Shown: positions 24,984 to 34,966, counted from the first letter of the stretch. The stretch: DNA of 64,000 bases from Caenibius tardaugens NBRC 16725 (GCF_003860345.1 NZ_CP034179.1:4014001-4078000), one strand, 5' to 3'. Numbers and translations: made by a program. Notes: a model not told the origin generated them from the letters alone.

Positions 24984-25870
24984 CAGCGAATTTCTTCGCG
25001 TTGTTGCGCGTTGACAACGGCCCGTGCTTCGGGCTGCCAGATCGGGTCCACCGCGACATAATCGGTTGCTGCAGGGTCGCTCAACACGCGGGCGATCGCG
25101 CCGTCGCGATTGATATGCGATGCGATCGCAACCGCAATGCCGGGACGGTAGAGGCCGCCAGCGCCAGAGGTGACGAACACATCACCGACCTTGAGCGGAT
25201 TGATGCCTAGATTGACAAGGCGCAGGCGCAATGTGCCATCGGCGCGGCCTTCTGCGAAGGCCACGACATCGTCCGTCGTCCGGCGAACGGGAACGAGGCT
25301 TTCGGTATCTGTTAGCAGAAGAACGCGGGAACTGTGCGATCCGGTTTCCAGCACGCGCCCGACAAGCCCCTTGGGGCTGCGCACCGGCATACCGGGCCGG
25401 ACACCGTCGGAACGGCCAGCTGAAAGATAGGCGAAACGGCGTGTGCTTGATCCGGTTGAGCCGATGAGCCGGGCCATGGTCACGGGTTTGACCTCACCTT
25501 CGCGCAGGCCGAGCATCGCCTTGAGGCGCGCGTTTTCAGCCTTGATCGCGTCGGCTTCGGCCAGGCGGACCCGCGCAATCTCGTTTTCTTCCTTAAGGCG
25601 CGCGTTCTGGTTGCCGGCATGGATATAGCCGGCGATTGTTCCCACAGCACCTTGCGAACCGGTTCGTGTTTCGGCGCCAAGCTCTCCGGCCGGCGTGAAC
25701 AGATCGCTCGCCATGCCGCGCAGCCCGGCAAAGGCTGCCGGGTTGAGCAGGGCAATGACAAGCAGAATGGCGCCAAGCACAGCACCAGCTCCGGCCGCCA
25801 CATACCCGGTGAACAGGGTATATTGCGCCTTGCGTGAATAGCCCGGGTTTCGAGATTTCGGGGGCGCCAT
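24983..25870 (-). CDS. mreC: rod-shape protein MreC
   Basis: 295 residues from the ATG at 25870, which has GGGAGAAGG upstream. A cytoplasmic basic start, one membrane segment (AGAVLGAILLVIALLNPAAF), a coiled coil (AGNQNARLKEENEIARVRL, then AEADAIKAENARLKAML) and the MreC beta domains (RFAYLSAGRSDGVRPGMPV, GLVGRVLETGSHSSRVLLLT, NPLKVGDVFVTSGAGGLYRP) are in the family order. It is the periplasmic scaffold that activates PBP2-RodA. A start at 25915 is possible but less well placed. Confidence 0.95.
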   Translation of the reverse strand: MAPPKSRNPGYSRKAQYTLFTGYVAAGAGAVLGAILLVIALLNPAAFAGLRGMASDLFTPAGELGAETRTGSQGAVGTIAGYIHAGNQNARLKEENEIARVRLAEADAIKAENARLKAMLGLREGEVKPVTMARLIGSTGSSTRRFAYLSAGRSDGVRPGMPVRSPKGLVGRVLETGSHSSRVLLLTDTESLVPVRRTTDDVVAFAEGRADGTLRLRLVNLGINPLKVGDVFVTSGAGGLYRPGIAVAIASHINRDGAIARVLSDPAATDYVAVDPIWQPEARAVVNAQQREEIR

Positions 25871-25955
25871 CAGCGCCTTCTCCCTAATGGTGCAGGACGC
25901 ACGGGTCCTGCCCACATCTGGCCGGCGCCGATCATTCGTCGCCGGGGTCCTTGCA

Positions 25956-27050
<1,095 letters not shown>

Positions 27051-27175
27051 TTAAGCCAAGATGGTCGGAGCCTTAACCGAAAGAGCCAGGATAGGCCAAA
27101 AAATTGTGTAGAAAGATGCAAGAGTTTTGCACCGCTCATCTCGAATTTGCCTCGCTACGTGGCTAGGGTACCGCA

Positions 27176-28993
27176 ATGCCTGTCATTCGCCGTCTGCCCG
27201 AAACACTTGTCAACCGCATCGCTGCGGGGGAAGTGGTCGAACGACCGTCATCTGCGCTCAAGGAACTCCTTGAAAACGCAATAGATGCTGGTGCAGCGCG
27301 CATTGCGGTTTCGCTGGGGGAAGGGGGGCTTTCGCGGATCGAAGTGACCGATGACGGCTGCGGGATGGAGCCGGAAGATATGGCACTCGCGCTGGAACGG
27401 CACGCCACGTCGAAATTACCCGATGAAGCGATTGAACAGGTGCGCACGCTGGGCTTTCGCGGGGAAGCTTTGCCATCGATTGCCAGTGTCGCCCGGCTGA
27501 CACTGGAAAGCCGGACCCGCACGGCGCAGCAAGGGTGGAAGCGGGTCGTCGATCATGGCGTGGTGACTGAAGAAGGCCCTGCTGCCTTGCCGCCCGGAAC
27601 CCGGGTGCGGGTGGAGCACTTGTTCGGCAAAGTGCCCGCGCGGCGGAAATTTCTGCGTACCGCGCGCAGCGAATACGCGGCTTGTCTGGATATTGTCCGG
27701 CGGCTTGCACTGGCCCGGCCCGATATCGGCTTTACCTTCGAGCACGATGGTCGGCGAGTACTGGCCGTGCAGGGCGGCGAGGGGCTGGCGGCACGCGTGG
27801 CGCAGATTGTCGCGCGTGAACTGGGCGACAATGGGGTCGCCATCGATCTCGAACGGGGCGATATGCGGCTGACTGGGGTTGCAGGGCTGCCCACCTATAA
27901 CCGCGGTGTGGCGGACCATCAGTATCTGTTCGTCAATGGTCGGCCGGTAAAGGACCGGTTGCTGACGGGGGCGGTGCGCGGTGCTTATGCAGATATGCTG
28001 GCGCGCGATCGGCATGCCGTGCTTGCGCTGTTTCTGGATATCGCCCCCGAAGAAGTCGATGTGAATGTTCACCCGGCGAAGACGGAAGTCCGCTTTCGCG
28101 ATGCGGCGGCTGTGCGCGGCTTTATCGTGTCTGGTCTGCGCGAAGCCCTGTCCACCGGGGATCGCCGCAGCGCACAGACCCCTGCCGCTGATGCGATGGG
28201 CCGGTGGCAGGTTGAGCCTTCGCAGCCACCATTTGCCCCGGCTGAACCGTCGCCTGCCTTGCGCTCCATGTTTACGGGGCGAGACTGGTCGCGCCCTTCC
28301 ACAGGGCTTCGCGAGGCCAGTCAGACATGGCGCAGTTTTGAAGCAGAGGTGATGGCGGCCCCGGCAGGGCGTGCGGAACAGGCAGAAGATGCCCCGACCG
28401 ATGCTGAAGCATTTCCGTTGGGTATCGCACGCGGCCAGGTCGCCAATACGTACATCGTGGCGGAAGCGGCCGATGGGCTGGTGATTGTCGATCAGCATGC
28501 CGCGCATGAAAGGCTGGTACTGGAGCGACTGCGCGCTGGTGGTGCGGAAGAAAAGGTTGCCGCCAGTCAGGCCCTGCTGATCCCCGAAGTGGTGGAACTC
28601 GATGAACCGGCCTGTGACCGGCTTGAAGAACAGGCGGCGCATCTGGCAGGCCTCGGGCTATCGATCGAACGGTTTGGCCCCGGCGCCATGCTGGTGCGTG
28701 CGATGCCCGCCGCGATCAAGGGGGGCGATCCGCACAAACTGTTGCAGGATCTGGCCGATGATATTGCTCTGCATGGGGCCTCCCTGCTCTTGGGCGAGAA
28801 ACTGGATCTCGTGCTGGCGACAATGGCGTGCCACGGTTCCGTGCGGGCAGGGCGTTCGCTTTCGGTCGCGGAAATGAATGCCCTGTTGCGCGAGATGGAA
28901 AGTACACCGCGATCCGGGCAATGCAATCATGGCCGGCCAACTTGGGTGAAGCTGTCCATGGCCGATGTCGAGAAACTGTTCGGGAGGCATTGA
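27176..28993 (+). CDS. mutL: DNA mismatch repair protein MutL
   Basis: 605 residues. The GHKL ATPase has KELLENAIDAGAARIAVSL, DDGCGMEPEDMALALERHAT and LGFRGEALPSIASVARL. A variable linker (residues 325-410) leads to the C-terminal dimerisation domain. This domain keeps the endonuclease motif DQHAAHERLVLER (DQHA-x2-E-x4-E), ACHGSVRAGRSL and GQCNHGRPTWVKL, so it is the nicking type used by bacteria without MutH. It signals between MutS and strand excision. The stop overlaps the next start (TGATG). Confidence 0.97.
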   Translation: MPVIRRLPETLVNRIAAGEVVERPSSALKELLENAIDAGAARIAVSLGEGGLSRIEVTDDGCGMEPEDMALALERHATSKLPDEAIEQVRTLGFRGEALPSIASVARLTLESRTRTAQQGWKRVVDHGVVTEEGPAALPPGTRVRVEHLFGKVPARRKFLRTARSEYAACLDIVRRLALARPDIGFTFEHDGRRVLAVQGGEGLAARVAQIVARELGDNGVAIDLERGDMRLTGVAGLPTYNRGVADHQYLFVNGRPVKDRLLTGAVRGAYADMLARDRHAVLALFLDIAPEEVDVNVHPAKTEVRFRDAAAVRGFIVSGLREALSTGDRRSAQTPAADAMGRWQVEPSQPPFAPAEPSPALRSMFTGRDWSRPSTGLREASQTWRSFEAEVMAAPAGRAEQAEDAPTDAEAFPLGIARGQVANTYIVAEAADGLVIVDQHAAHERLVLERLRAGGAEEKVAASQALLIPEVVELDEPACDRLEEQAAHLAGLGLSIERFGPGAMLVRAMPAAIKGGDPHKLLQDLADDIALHGASLLLGEKLDLVLATMACHGSVRAGRSLSVAEMNALLREMESTPRSGQCNHGRPTWVKLSMADVEKLFGRH

Positions 28994-29493
28994 TGCGCGT
29001 TTTTCCGGTATTTCTTGCGCTGTCTGTGCTGGCGGCATGTACTGACAACCTGACTCCGGCAGAGGAAACCGCGCGTGATGAACGCGATATCGCGCTGGTG
29101 GAGAAGGCAAACCGTGGCACGGCTCTGCCAATCGCCCCGCAACCAATTCTTTTTCCCGATATCGAACGCTACAAACTCTATGAAGTGACCTGTGCGTTCG
29201 TGGGAAAAAGTGGGGGGCTTGGTGCGATCATGCTGGCCCGCGCCGACGACGGTTACATGAAGCTGAATGACAAGATGATCCGCTTCGCTGCGGATAAGGG
29301 CAGTGCCGAACTGCCTTATGGCGCACACGCGCGGTACACGGGAAAGAAATATGCCTTCACTCTGGCGCCGGCACCGGGTTCCAGCCGTCGTTCGGGCACG
29401 GAAACAACCGATTACAAGGGGGATCTGACGGTTGAGGATGGCAAGGGCAATGTCGTGTTCAAGGATGCCGGCTCTGTCCAGTGCGGCAGCTGA
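28993..29493 (+). CDS. putative lipoprotein coupled to mutL
   Basis: 166 residues from an ATG overlapping the mutL stop, with GGGAGG upstream. The signal peptide FPVFLALSVLAACTD ends in a lipobox (LAAC). The mature part has VTCAFVGKSGGLGAIMLARA and a Cys near the C-terminus (SVQCGS), suggesting a small beta-rich domain with one disulfide. No known family is recognised. Coupling to mutL is positional and need not mean a shared role. Confidence 0.72.
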   Translation: MRVFPVFLALSVLAACTDNLTPAEETARDERDIALVEKANRGTALPIAPQPILFPDIERYKLYEVTCAFVGKSGGLGAIMLARADDGYMKLNDKMIRFAADKGSAELPYGAHARYTGKKYAFTLAPAPGSSRRSGTETTDYKGDLTVEDGKGNVVFKDAGSVQCGS

Positions 29494-29523
29494 TCCGCTT
29501 GGCGCCGCTGATGTGATCGCGGG

Positions 29524-29985
29524 CTATGCGTTATCGGCAGCGGGATCGCGCAGTGCGAATATGCCGATAGCCGTCATGTCCAGTACGATGACATTGTCCT
29601 GATTGAAGGTTGTCATCCGGGTCCACACGCTGCCAATTTCCGGGCGTGAGCGGCTGCGATGTTTCCGCAAAATCTCGGTTTCCATACTCAGGATATCGCC
29701 GGGATAGACGGGTCTGGTCCAGCGCAGCTCATCAATTCCGACACCGCCGTGGCTGGCGTGCGGAATATCCTGAATATGTTCGACAAACATTGCCATGGTC
29801 ATGGCGCAGGTATGCCAGCCGCTCGCGGAAATGCGGCCGAAATGGGTTTTGGCGGCTTCTTCGTCCGACAGGTGGAATGGATGCGGATCGAACTTGCGCG
29901 CGAAATCGAGAACATCCTCGCGCTGGACTTCGTAACGTCCGAAACGCTCCGTTGTGCCGACGAGCATGTCCTCGAAATAGATCAT
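29524..29985 (-). CDS. MaoC-like (R)-hydratase family protein
   Basis: 153 residues with a hot-dog fold: YEVQREDVLDFARKFDPHPF carries the (R)-hydratase catalytic Asp and His, and ISASGWHTCAMTMAMFVEHI forms the central helix. Members hydrate (R)-enoyl-CoA or related acyl-CoA. Nine bases separate it from the ychF stop upstream on the same strand, so they may share a transcript. The substrate is unknown. Confidence 0.88.
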   Translation of the reverse strand: MIYFEDMLVGTTERFGRYEVQREDVLDFARKFDPHPFHLSDEEAAKTHFGRISASGWHTCAMTMAMFVEHIQDIPHASHGGVGIDELRWTRPVYPGDILSMETEILRKHRSRSRPEIGSVWTRMTTFNQDNVIVLDMTAIGIFALRDPAADNA

Positions 29986-29993
29986 GGCTGCGT

Positions 29994-31094
29994 TCAGACG
30001 TTGAACTTGAAGTGCATGATATCGCCATCCTGCACCACGTATTCCTTGCCTTCCTGTCGCAGTTTGCCCGCATCACGCGCAGCAGATTCACCGCCCAGCG
30101 CGATGTAGTCGTCATAGGCGATCGTTTCGGCCCGGATGAAGCCCTTTTCAAAATCGGTGTGAATTTCACCGGCTGCCTGCGGGGCTTTCGCGCCATTGTG
30201 GAAGGTCCAGGCGCGGGCTTCCTTGGGGCCAACCGTGAAAAAGGTCTTCAGGCCGAGCAACTGGTACCCGGCGCGAATGACGCGGGCGAGGCCGGTTTCC
30301 TCAAGGCCGAGTTCGGAGAGGAATTCACCCCGTTCTTCAGGCTCCATGCCAACCAGTTCGGATTCGATGGCTGCGGACACAACAACCGCCTGCGCCCCTT
30401 CGGCTGCCGCCTTTTCAAATACCTGAGCGGACAGTGCATTTCCGGTTGCGGCATCGCCTTCAGCGACATTGCAGACGTACAGCACGGGCTTTGCCGTCAG
30501 GAGCTGGGCCTGTTGGAAAACACGGGCTTCCTCATCATCGCGGGGTTCGGTCAGCCGGGCTGGCTTGCCTTCGCGCAGCAGATCGAGGGCCTGACCCAGC
30601 ACGCTGGCGGCAATTTTGGCTTCCTTGTCACCGCTCGTGGCACGCTTTTGTGCTGCGGGGACGCGCTTTTCGAGGCTTTCAAGGTCGGAGAGCATCAGTT
30701 CTGTCTCGACGACTTCGGCATCGGTGATGGGGTCAACCTTGTTCGCCACATGCTGGATGTCATCATCCTCGAAGCAGCGCAGAACATGGACGATGGCGTC
30801 CACTTCGCGAATGTTCCCGAGGAACTGGTTGCCCAGTCCTTCACCCTTGCTGGCGCCCTTCACAAGGCCCGCAATGTCGACAAACCCAAGCTGGGTGGGA
30901 ATGATCTTTGCAGAACCGGCGATCTGCGCAACTGTATCCAGCCGGGCGTCTGGCACGGAAACCTGCCCCACGTTGGGTTCGATGGTGCAGAAGGGATAAT
31001 TGGCTGCCTGTGCCGCCTGCGTCTCGGTCAACGCATTGAACAGCGTCGATTTGCCGACATTGGGCAGGCCCACAATTCCGCAACGGAAACCCAT
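29994..31094 (-). CDS. ychF: ribosome-associated ATPase YchF (OLA1 family)
   Basis: 366 residues from the ATG at 31094. The P-loop is GIVGLPNVGKSTLFNALTET, followed by NYPFCTIEPNVG and FVDIAGLVKGASKGEGLGN. The NxxE region PVLYVCNVAEGD replaces the G-protein NKxD and favours ATP. The C-terminal TGS domain includes GLKTFFTVGPKEARAWTF and ends DGDIMHFKFNV. It is a universally conserved ATPase that binds ribosomes and modulates oxidative stress response. Confidence 0.97.
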   Translation of the reverse strand: MGFRCGIVGLPNVGKSTLFNALTETQAAQAANYPFCTIEPNVGQVSVPDARLDTVAQIAGSAKIIPTQLGFVDIAGLVKGASKGEGLGNQFLGNIREVDAIVHVLRCFEDDDIQHVANKVDPITDAEVVETELMLSDLESLEKRVPAAQKRATSGDKEAKIAASVLGQALDLLREGKPARLTEPRDDEEARVFQQAQLLTAKPVLYVCNVAEGDAATGNALSAQVFEKAAAEGAQAVVVSAAIESELVGMEPEERGEFLSELGLEETGLARVIRAGYQLLGLKTFFTVGPKEARAWTFHNGAKAPQAAGEIHTDFEKGFIRAETIAYDDYIALGGESAARDAGKLRQEGKEYVVQDGDIMHFKFNV

Positions 31095-31219
31095 TATTGC
31101 TCCTTCACCAAAGGGTCGCGACCAGAACGGCAATTTGCCGCAGGATCAGGGCAGGGCGCTTATACGCTTTGCGCGCGGAATCAAGCTGCGCAACGCAAAC
31201 AGCCTGCGCTACGGGGCGT

Positions 31220-32221
31220 TTACGCCCCCAGAACAATCTCTGATGCTGCAGAAAAAGGTCCGCTTCCCAGCATCTTGCGCTGCACATCTGCGCAAACGGT
31301 GTTGATCGGGTCTTGTGGCGAAGGCGTGGAAGCCACAGCACTGCGCAAGGGGCGGTCTTTCGGCGGCGTGGCTATCAGCCTTGCAATGGCGTGGGGGATG
31401 TCCATCGGATCGCTGGCAACAGCAGTGGAAACCGATTTGCCCATTTGCGCCACGAATCCGGGATAGGCTGCCTTGCGTTCGTCCGGTTCGCGATCGCGCA
31501 GCGCGACAGATGAGGCGTTGGAATTTTCCATGATCCGCGTCGGATATCCGCCAGGTTCGATGATGCCCACGCCAATCCCCAGCGTCGCCACTTCGTAGGC
31601 GAGTTGTTCAGCCCAGGATTCAACTGCAAACTTGCTGGCGGAATAGGCGCCGAGTCCGGGAAATACGACCCGCCCCGCCTGCGACGCCATGTTGACGATA
31701 TAACCAGATCGCGCCTTGCGCATTGCCGGCAGCACGGCGCGGGCCATGCGCTGACAGCCGAACAGGTTGGTATCGAACAGCAAGCGCAAGGCTTCCGGGT
31801 CCTGCATTTCCACAGGTCCGGTGATCATGACCCCCGCATTGTTGACGAGGACGTCGATCGCGCCGCCAGCAAGGCGTTCGGCTTCGCTGACTCCGGCCGC
31901 AACCTGCGCGTCGTCCAGCACATCGATTTCCAGCAAGGTGATATCGAGCTTGGCATCTCGGGCCAGTTTTTGCAGGGCTTCGGCCTCGGGCCGTGGCAGG
32001 TTACGCATGGTGGCGAAGACCTTGGCGCCGAGGCGTGCGTAGTGCTCTGCCCCCAGTCGTCCGAAGCCGGTAGCTGCACCTGTGATGAGAATGGATTTGC
32101 CGGATAGATCGGGCTGGCCGCTCGTTTGGCCGGATTTCTGGGCCGCGGCAGCGGGCACGGCGGCTGTAGCCCCCAAGGCGACACTGCCCACAAGAAGGGC
32201 GCGGCGATCCAGATCTGGCAT
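31220..32221 (-). CDS. SDR-family oxidoreductase with twin-Arg-like signal
   Basis: 333 residues. The N-terminus MPDLDRRALLVGSVALGATA, then AVPAAAA, looks like a Tat signal, which is unusual for an SDR. The Rossmann domain has SILITGAATGFGRLGAEHYA, NNAGV, and the active-site YSASKFAVE with the upstream Ser (MASQAG). It is a classical SDR, probably acting on a carbonyl or alcohol with NAD(P). If exported by Tat it would be folded with its cofactor first. A cytoplasmic protein with a start after the signal is the alternative. Confidence 0.83.
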   Translation of the reverse strand: MPDLDRRALLVGSVALGATAAVPAAAAQKSGQTSGQPDLSGKSILITGAATGFGRLGAEHYARLGAKVFATMRNLPRPEAEALQKLARDAKLDITLLEIDVLDDAQVAAGVSEAERLAGGAIDVLVNNAGVMITGPVEMQDPEALRLLFDTNLFGCQRMARAVLPAMRKARSGYIVNMASQAGRVVFPGLGAYSASKFAVESWAEQLAYEVATLGIGVGIIEPGGYPTRIMENSNASSVALRDREPDERKAAYPGFVAQMGKSVSTAVASDPMDIPHAIARLIATPPKDRPLRSAVASTPSPQDPINTVCADVQRKMLGSGPFSAASEIVLGA

Positions 32222-32323
32222 GACTTTTCTCCCTGAAGATGTTCTTGCCCAAGCCTATGAGGCCGTCCATCGCGCGGCAAGGGTATTCATTCTAAAGCGT
32301 ATTATCTGGAACCTGGGGTAAAT

Positions 32324-33502
32324 GTGATGAGTTTGCTGAGATACCTGATCCTGCCTGTCGTTTGCGGGTTGGCGCTCGGGGCATGCAATCCCGATCCGCA
32401 GGAGCAATGGGCCCGCGCGAAACAGGCCTACAGTGTGCACGATTATCAGACCGCGCGCGTGGATTTGATGGCGGCGCTGAAAACGCGGCCCGACGATCCC
32501 GTGTTCCTTGAACTTCTCGTCAGAACCCAGATCGCTCTGGATGATGGGGATGGCGCGGAAACCACGTTGCAGCATCTGCAGACGATCGGGAAGGCGCCCG
32601 CCGACCATGTGATCCTCGCTGCCGACGCAGCGTTGCTGAAAGGGCAATTTGCACATGCCCTGTCTCTGGTTAACACGCATGACAGCGCGGAAGCGGCCCG
32701 GATTCGCGGGCTTGCCTTGCTGGGCCAAGGTAAAGTTGCTGAGGCGGGAAAGATCCTGGGCAGCGATTTGGAAAGCAGCGGCCCGCGATCCGCACTCATG
32801 GCGGCCTACGCGCGTTACCTGCTGGATGAGGGCGAACTGGCGGAAGCCGACAGGCTGGCGCGCCAGGCGCTGACGGATAACGGTGAGGAGCGCGTCGCCT
32901 TGCAGGTGCTGGCAGGTGTGGCCGCAGCGCAGGGGCGCCATGCCGCCGCGCTGCTTGCGAACGAGCGTCTGCTCAAGATCTATCCGCATGATCTGACAGG
33001 CCTGTTCGGGACGGTCTCAGCCCTCGGTGAACTGGGGCGGATCGACGAGATTGAACCAGTTCTGGGTAAAATCGAGAGGCTTGCGCCGCAGCACCCCAGC
33101 GTGGTCTTCGTGAAAGCCAGGCTGGCGGCGGAACGAAAAGATTGGGCGAAGGTTCGCGCGATATTGCAACCGCTGGAACGGGATATAGATACGCGCCCGG
33201 AATTGCAGTGGCTCTATGCGCAGGCCTTTCTCAATCTTGGCCAGGTCGAACAGGCGCGCGCCTATCTGTCGCCGCTGTTGCTGCATGAGCCGCACAACGG
33301 GGATGTGCGTCTGGCACTGGCGCAAGTGCAAATCGCCGGGCAGGATAGAAGGGCGGCACTGGCAACCTTGCGTCCGTTCGCGGATGATCAGCAGGCTTCA
33401 GTGCAGGCGCTCGATCTTTTGGCGCGCGTGGCCGGGGAGGAAGGCGATCCCCAAGCTGGCATCTATGCAGCGAGAGCGCGTGCCGTACGCAATGGATCGT
33501 GA
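32324..33502 (+). CDS. TPR-repeat lipoprotein
   Basis: 392 residues starting with two ATGs. A signal peptide with lipobox (YLILPVVCGLALGAC) precedes about nine tetratricopeptide-like helical repeats (for example AKQAYSVHDYQTARVDLMAA, YAQAFLNLGQVEQARAYLSP). It resembles TPR lipoproteins linked to polysaccharide export and PEP-CTERM/exosortase systems, and it faces a PEP-CTERM gene convergently. The link is inference. It is likely an outer-membrane-anchored protein interaction platform. Confidence 0.82.
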   Translation: MMSLLRYLILPVVCGLALGACNPDPQEQWARAKQAYSVHDYQTARVDLMAALKTRPDDPVFLELLVRTQIALDDGDGAETTLQHLQTIGKAPADHVILAADAALLKGQFAHALSLVNTHDSAEAARIRGLALLGQGKVAEAGKILGSDLESSGPRSALMAAYARYLLDEGELAEADRLARQALTDNGEERVALQVLAGVAAAQGRHAAALLANERLLKIYPHDLTGLFGTVSALGELGRIDEIEPVLGKIERLAPQHPSVVFVKARLAAERKDWAKVRAILQPLERDIDTRPELQWLYAQAFLNLGQVEQARAYLSPLLLHEPHNGDVRLALAQVQIAGQDRRAALATLRPFADDQQASVQALDLLARVAGEEGDPQAGIYAARARAVRNGS

Positions 33503-33553
33503 AAGGGGCACTTGCGCAAGCCTGTCGTTGCGGGTGATCTGACATTCGCACAG

Positions 33554-33589
33554 TTACAAAAAGACGCCTCTCCGGGGAGGAGAGGCGCC
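33554..33589 (-). terminator. intrinsic terminator of the PEP-CTERM gene
   Basis: CGCCTCTCC (33565-33573) pairs perfectly with GGAGAGGCG (33579-33587) around a 5-base loop. On the minus strand the hairpin is followed by TCTTTTTG, a proper T-run. It also forms the hairpin part downstream of the convergent TPR gene on the plus strand. Confidence 0.85.
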
Positions 33590-33633
33590 AGTTTGCTCTC
33601 GGGAGCTATCCTCGAGCGAAAGTGAATAGTGGG

Positions 33634-33903
33634 TTACGATTTGTTGCGTGCTTTCCGGCGGCGCAGCACGGCAACCGCGATCAGACCCGCACCAGCCATC
33701 GCCAGCATACCCGGTTCAGGCACTTCATTTCCGGACGAGGAGGAGCCGGTGGTGGTGCCACCCGAAGATGTCGTGGTTGTGGTGCCGCAATGCTTCTTGC
33801 AACCACCCGAGCTCCAGCCGCCCGAAGAACCCCATGTGGCCATCGCCGGCGACGCCATGGCGAGCGTGCTCAATGCAGCGAAGATGGTCAAAGTCTTTTT
33901 CAC
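33634..33903 (-). CDS. PEP-CTERM-anchored surface protein
   Basis: 89 residues from a GTG at 33903 (ACAGG upstream); the open frame reaches a TTG at 33927. The signal peptide VKKTLTIFAALSTLAMASPA is followed by a short Ser/Gly/Thr-rich mature region with two Cys (GGCKKHCG). The C-terminus is a full PEP-CTERM sorting signal: EVPEPGMLAMAGAGLIAVAV, then RRRKARNKS. Exosortase (not in the window) would process it, giving a small, probably glycosylated, surface or matrix protein. A consensus sigma-54 promoter lies upstream and an intrinsic terminator downstream, so it is a one-gene unit. Confidence 0.88.
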   Translation of the reverse strand: MKKTLTIFAALSTLAMASPAMATWGSSGGWSSGGCKKHCGTTTTTSSGGTTTGSSSSGNEVPEPGMLAMAGAGLIAVAVLRRRKARNKS

Positions 33904-33956
33904 GGTACCTGTCCCCTGGTTAGCCAATAAGATTACGCTGGTTTATCGGTGGTAAA

Positions 33957-33972
33957 GCAAATTCTGTGCCAA
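33957..33972 (-). promoter_or_regulatory. sigma-54 (-24/-12) promoter of the PEP-CTERM gene
   Basis: On the minus strand the sequence reads TTGGCACAGAATTTGCT. This matches the sigma-54 consensus (YTGGCAC-N5-TTGCW) at every fixed position with exact spacing. The GC of the -12 element at 33957-33958 predicts a start near 33945, leaving a leader of about 42 bases before the GTG at 33903. PEP-CTERM genes of several proteobacteria are known to be under sigma-54 with PrsK/PrsR control. Confidence 0.75.
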
Positions 33973-33978
33973 CCGCGA

Positions 33979-34037
33979 TTAATCAGGGTGCTAGATGGTT
34001 AATCAGTGAATCTGGAATGGCTGAGTGTAAATTAATC
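33979..34037. promoter_or_regulatory. TTAATC repeats upstream of the sigma-54 promoter
   Basis: TTAATCAG occurs at 33979-33986 and 33999-34006, exactly 20 bases apart (two helical turns). A third TTAATC is at 34032-34037. They lie 7 to 65 bases upstream of the -24 element in an AT-rich strip. They may be sites for an enhancer-binding protein or for IHF. The rest of the 280-base gap shows no gene. Confidence 0.4.
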
Positions 34038-34183
34038 CAACACTATTTATGCTAACCGGCGGCGTCTTAGGTAAACGGGCGGCGCGACACACGGTTTTGC
34101 GCAGGATCAAAGCATAATGGGGAAGGATTCACGCATAGCCCTTGCGTCACCGTTGCGCGCAGCGGATACGGAGGGGGTACAGT

Positions 34184-34966
34184 TTGAGCAAGGTCATGAC
34201 CAACACATTCAAAAAACTTAATCTTGTGTTCTCAACGCCGATCCCGGTTTACGAGATCGCGGACTTCGCACGGATCAATGCCGATATCATCGAGGAGATT
34301 CGCGTCCGTCGCGAAAAGGAACAGGGCATGGTCCGTTCCAACCGGGTTGGCTGGCACAGCGATCTGGATTTCTTTGCCCGCAAGGAACCTGCGCATCGGG
34401 AACTGGCGCAGAAAATCATGCAATGTCTCGCCGACGCGACGCAGCGTGTGGCGGATAAGGACAAGCTGGCGAACTTGCGGCTTGAATGCGATGGCTGGGT
34501 GAACGTCAATCCCAAGGGGGGCTACAACGTGCCCCATGATCATCCCGGTGCGTTCTGGTCGGCGGCCTATTATATTCAGGTGCCGGAACCCGCGAATGGC
34601 GGCATGGCAGGTGCGATCGAATTTATCGACCATCGTTCGGCACCCCCGGGGCAGGGGTTGGTGCAATCGCCTTATATGCGGTCCTTGCATGCGATGCGCC
34701 CGACGCCGGGAACATTGGTGGTTTTCCCGAGCACGTTGAAGCACTGGGTCCATCCGAATGACGCGGATGAGGATCGGATCACCATTGCGATCAATGCCAA
34801 GGTCGCCGTCGATCCGGAGAAGATGCGTCAGGCCCAACTTGACGCCGCCCATGAATCGGTGCGGCAGGTCCCTGGATTGAGCGAAGGGGCGGAGGCAGAT
34901 GCGTCGGCTGCTCCTGCCGACAATGCGGGGCGGAAGGCGAAAAAGCCGGCTAAGACGAAAGCCTGA
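34184..34966 (+). CDS. putative 2OG-Fe(II) oxygenase (TIGR02466 type)
   Basis: 260 residues from a TTG at 34184 with GGAGGGGG six bases upstream; an ATG at 34196 is the alternative but has only a weak site. The double-stranded beta-helix region has YNVPHDHPGAFWSAAYYIQV (iron-binding H-x-H/D), TLVVFPSTLKHWVHPN (distal His) and RITIAINAKV (2-oxoglutarate Arg). The C-terminus is an Ala/Lys-rich tail. Family members are common in marine bacteria and phages, with unknown substrates. The tail overlaps the convergent pth gene by 17 bases. Confidence 0.75.
   Translation: MSKVMTNTFKKLNLVFSTPIPVYEIADFARINADIIEEIRVRREKEQGMVRSNRVGWHSDLDFFARKEPAHRELAQKIMQCLADATQRVADKDKLANLRLECDGWVNVNPKGGYNVPHDHPGAFWSAAYYIQVPEPANGGMAGAIEFIDHRSAPPGQGLVQSPYMRSLHAMRPTPGTLVVFPSTLKHWVHPNDADEDRITIAINAKVAVDPEKMRQAQLDAAHESVRQVPGLSEGAEADASAAPADNAGRKAKKPAKTKA

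Noticed and set aside
29610-31466. Very long plus-strand frame (618 codons) opposite maoC and ychF
   Set aside because: It is antisense to two certain genes and its product has no recognisable motif. High G+C makes long empty antisense frames common here.
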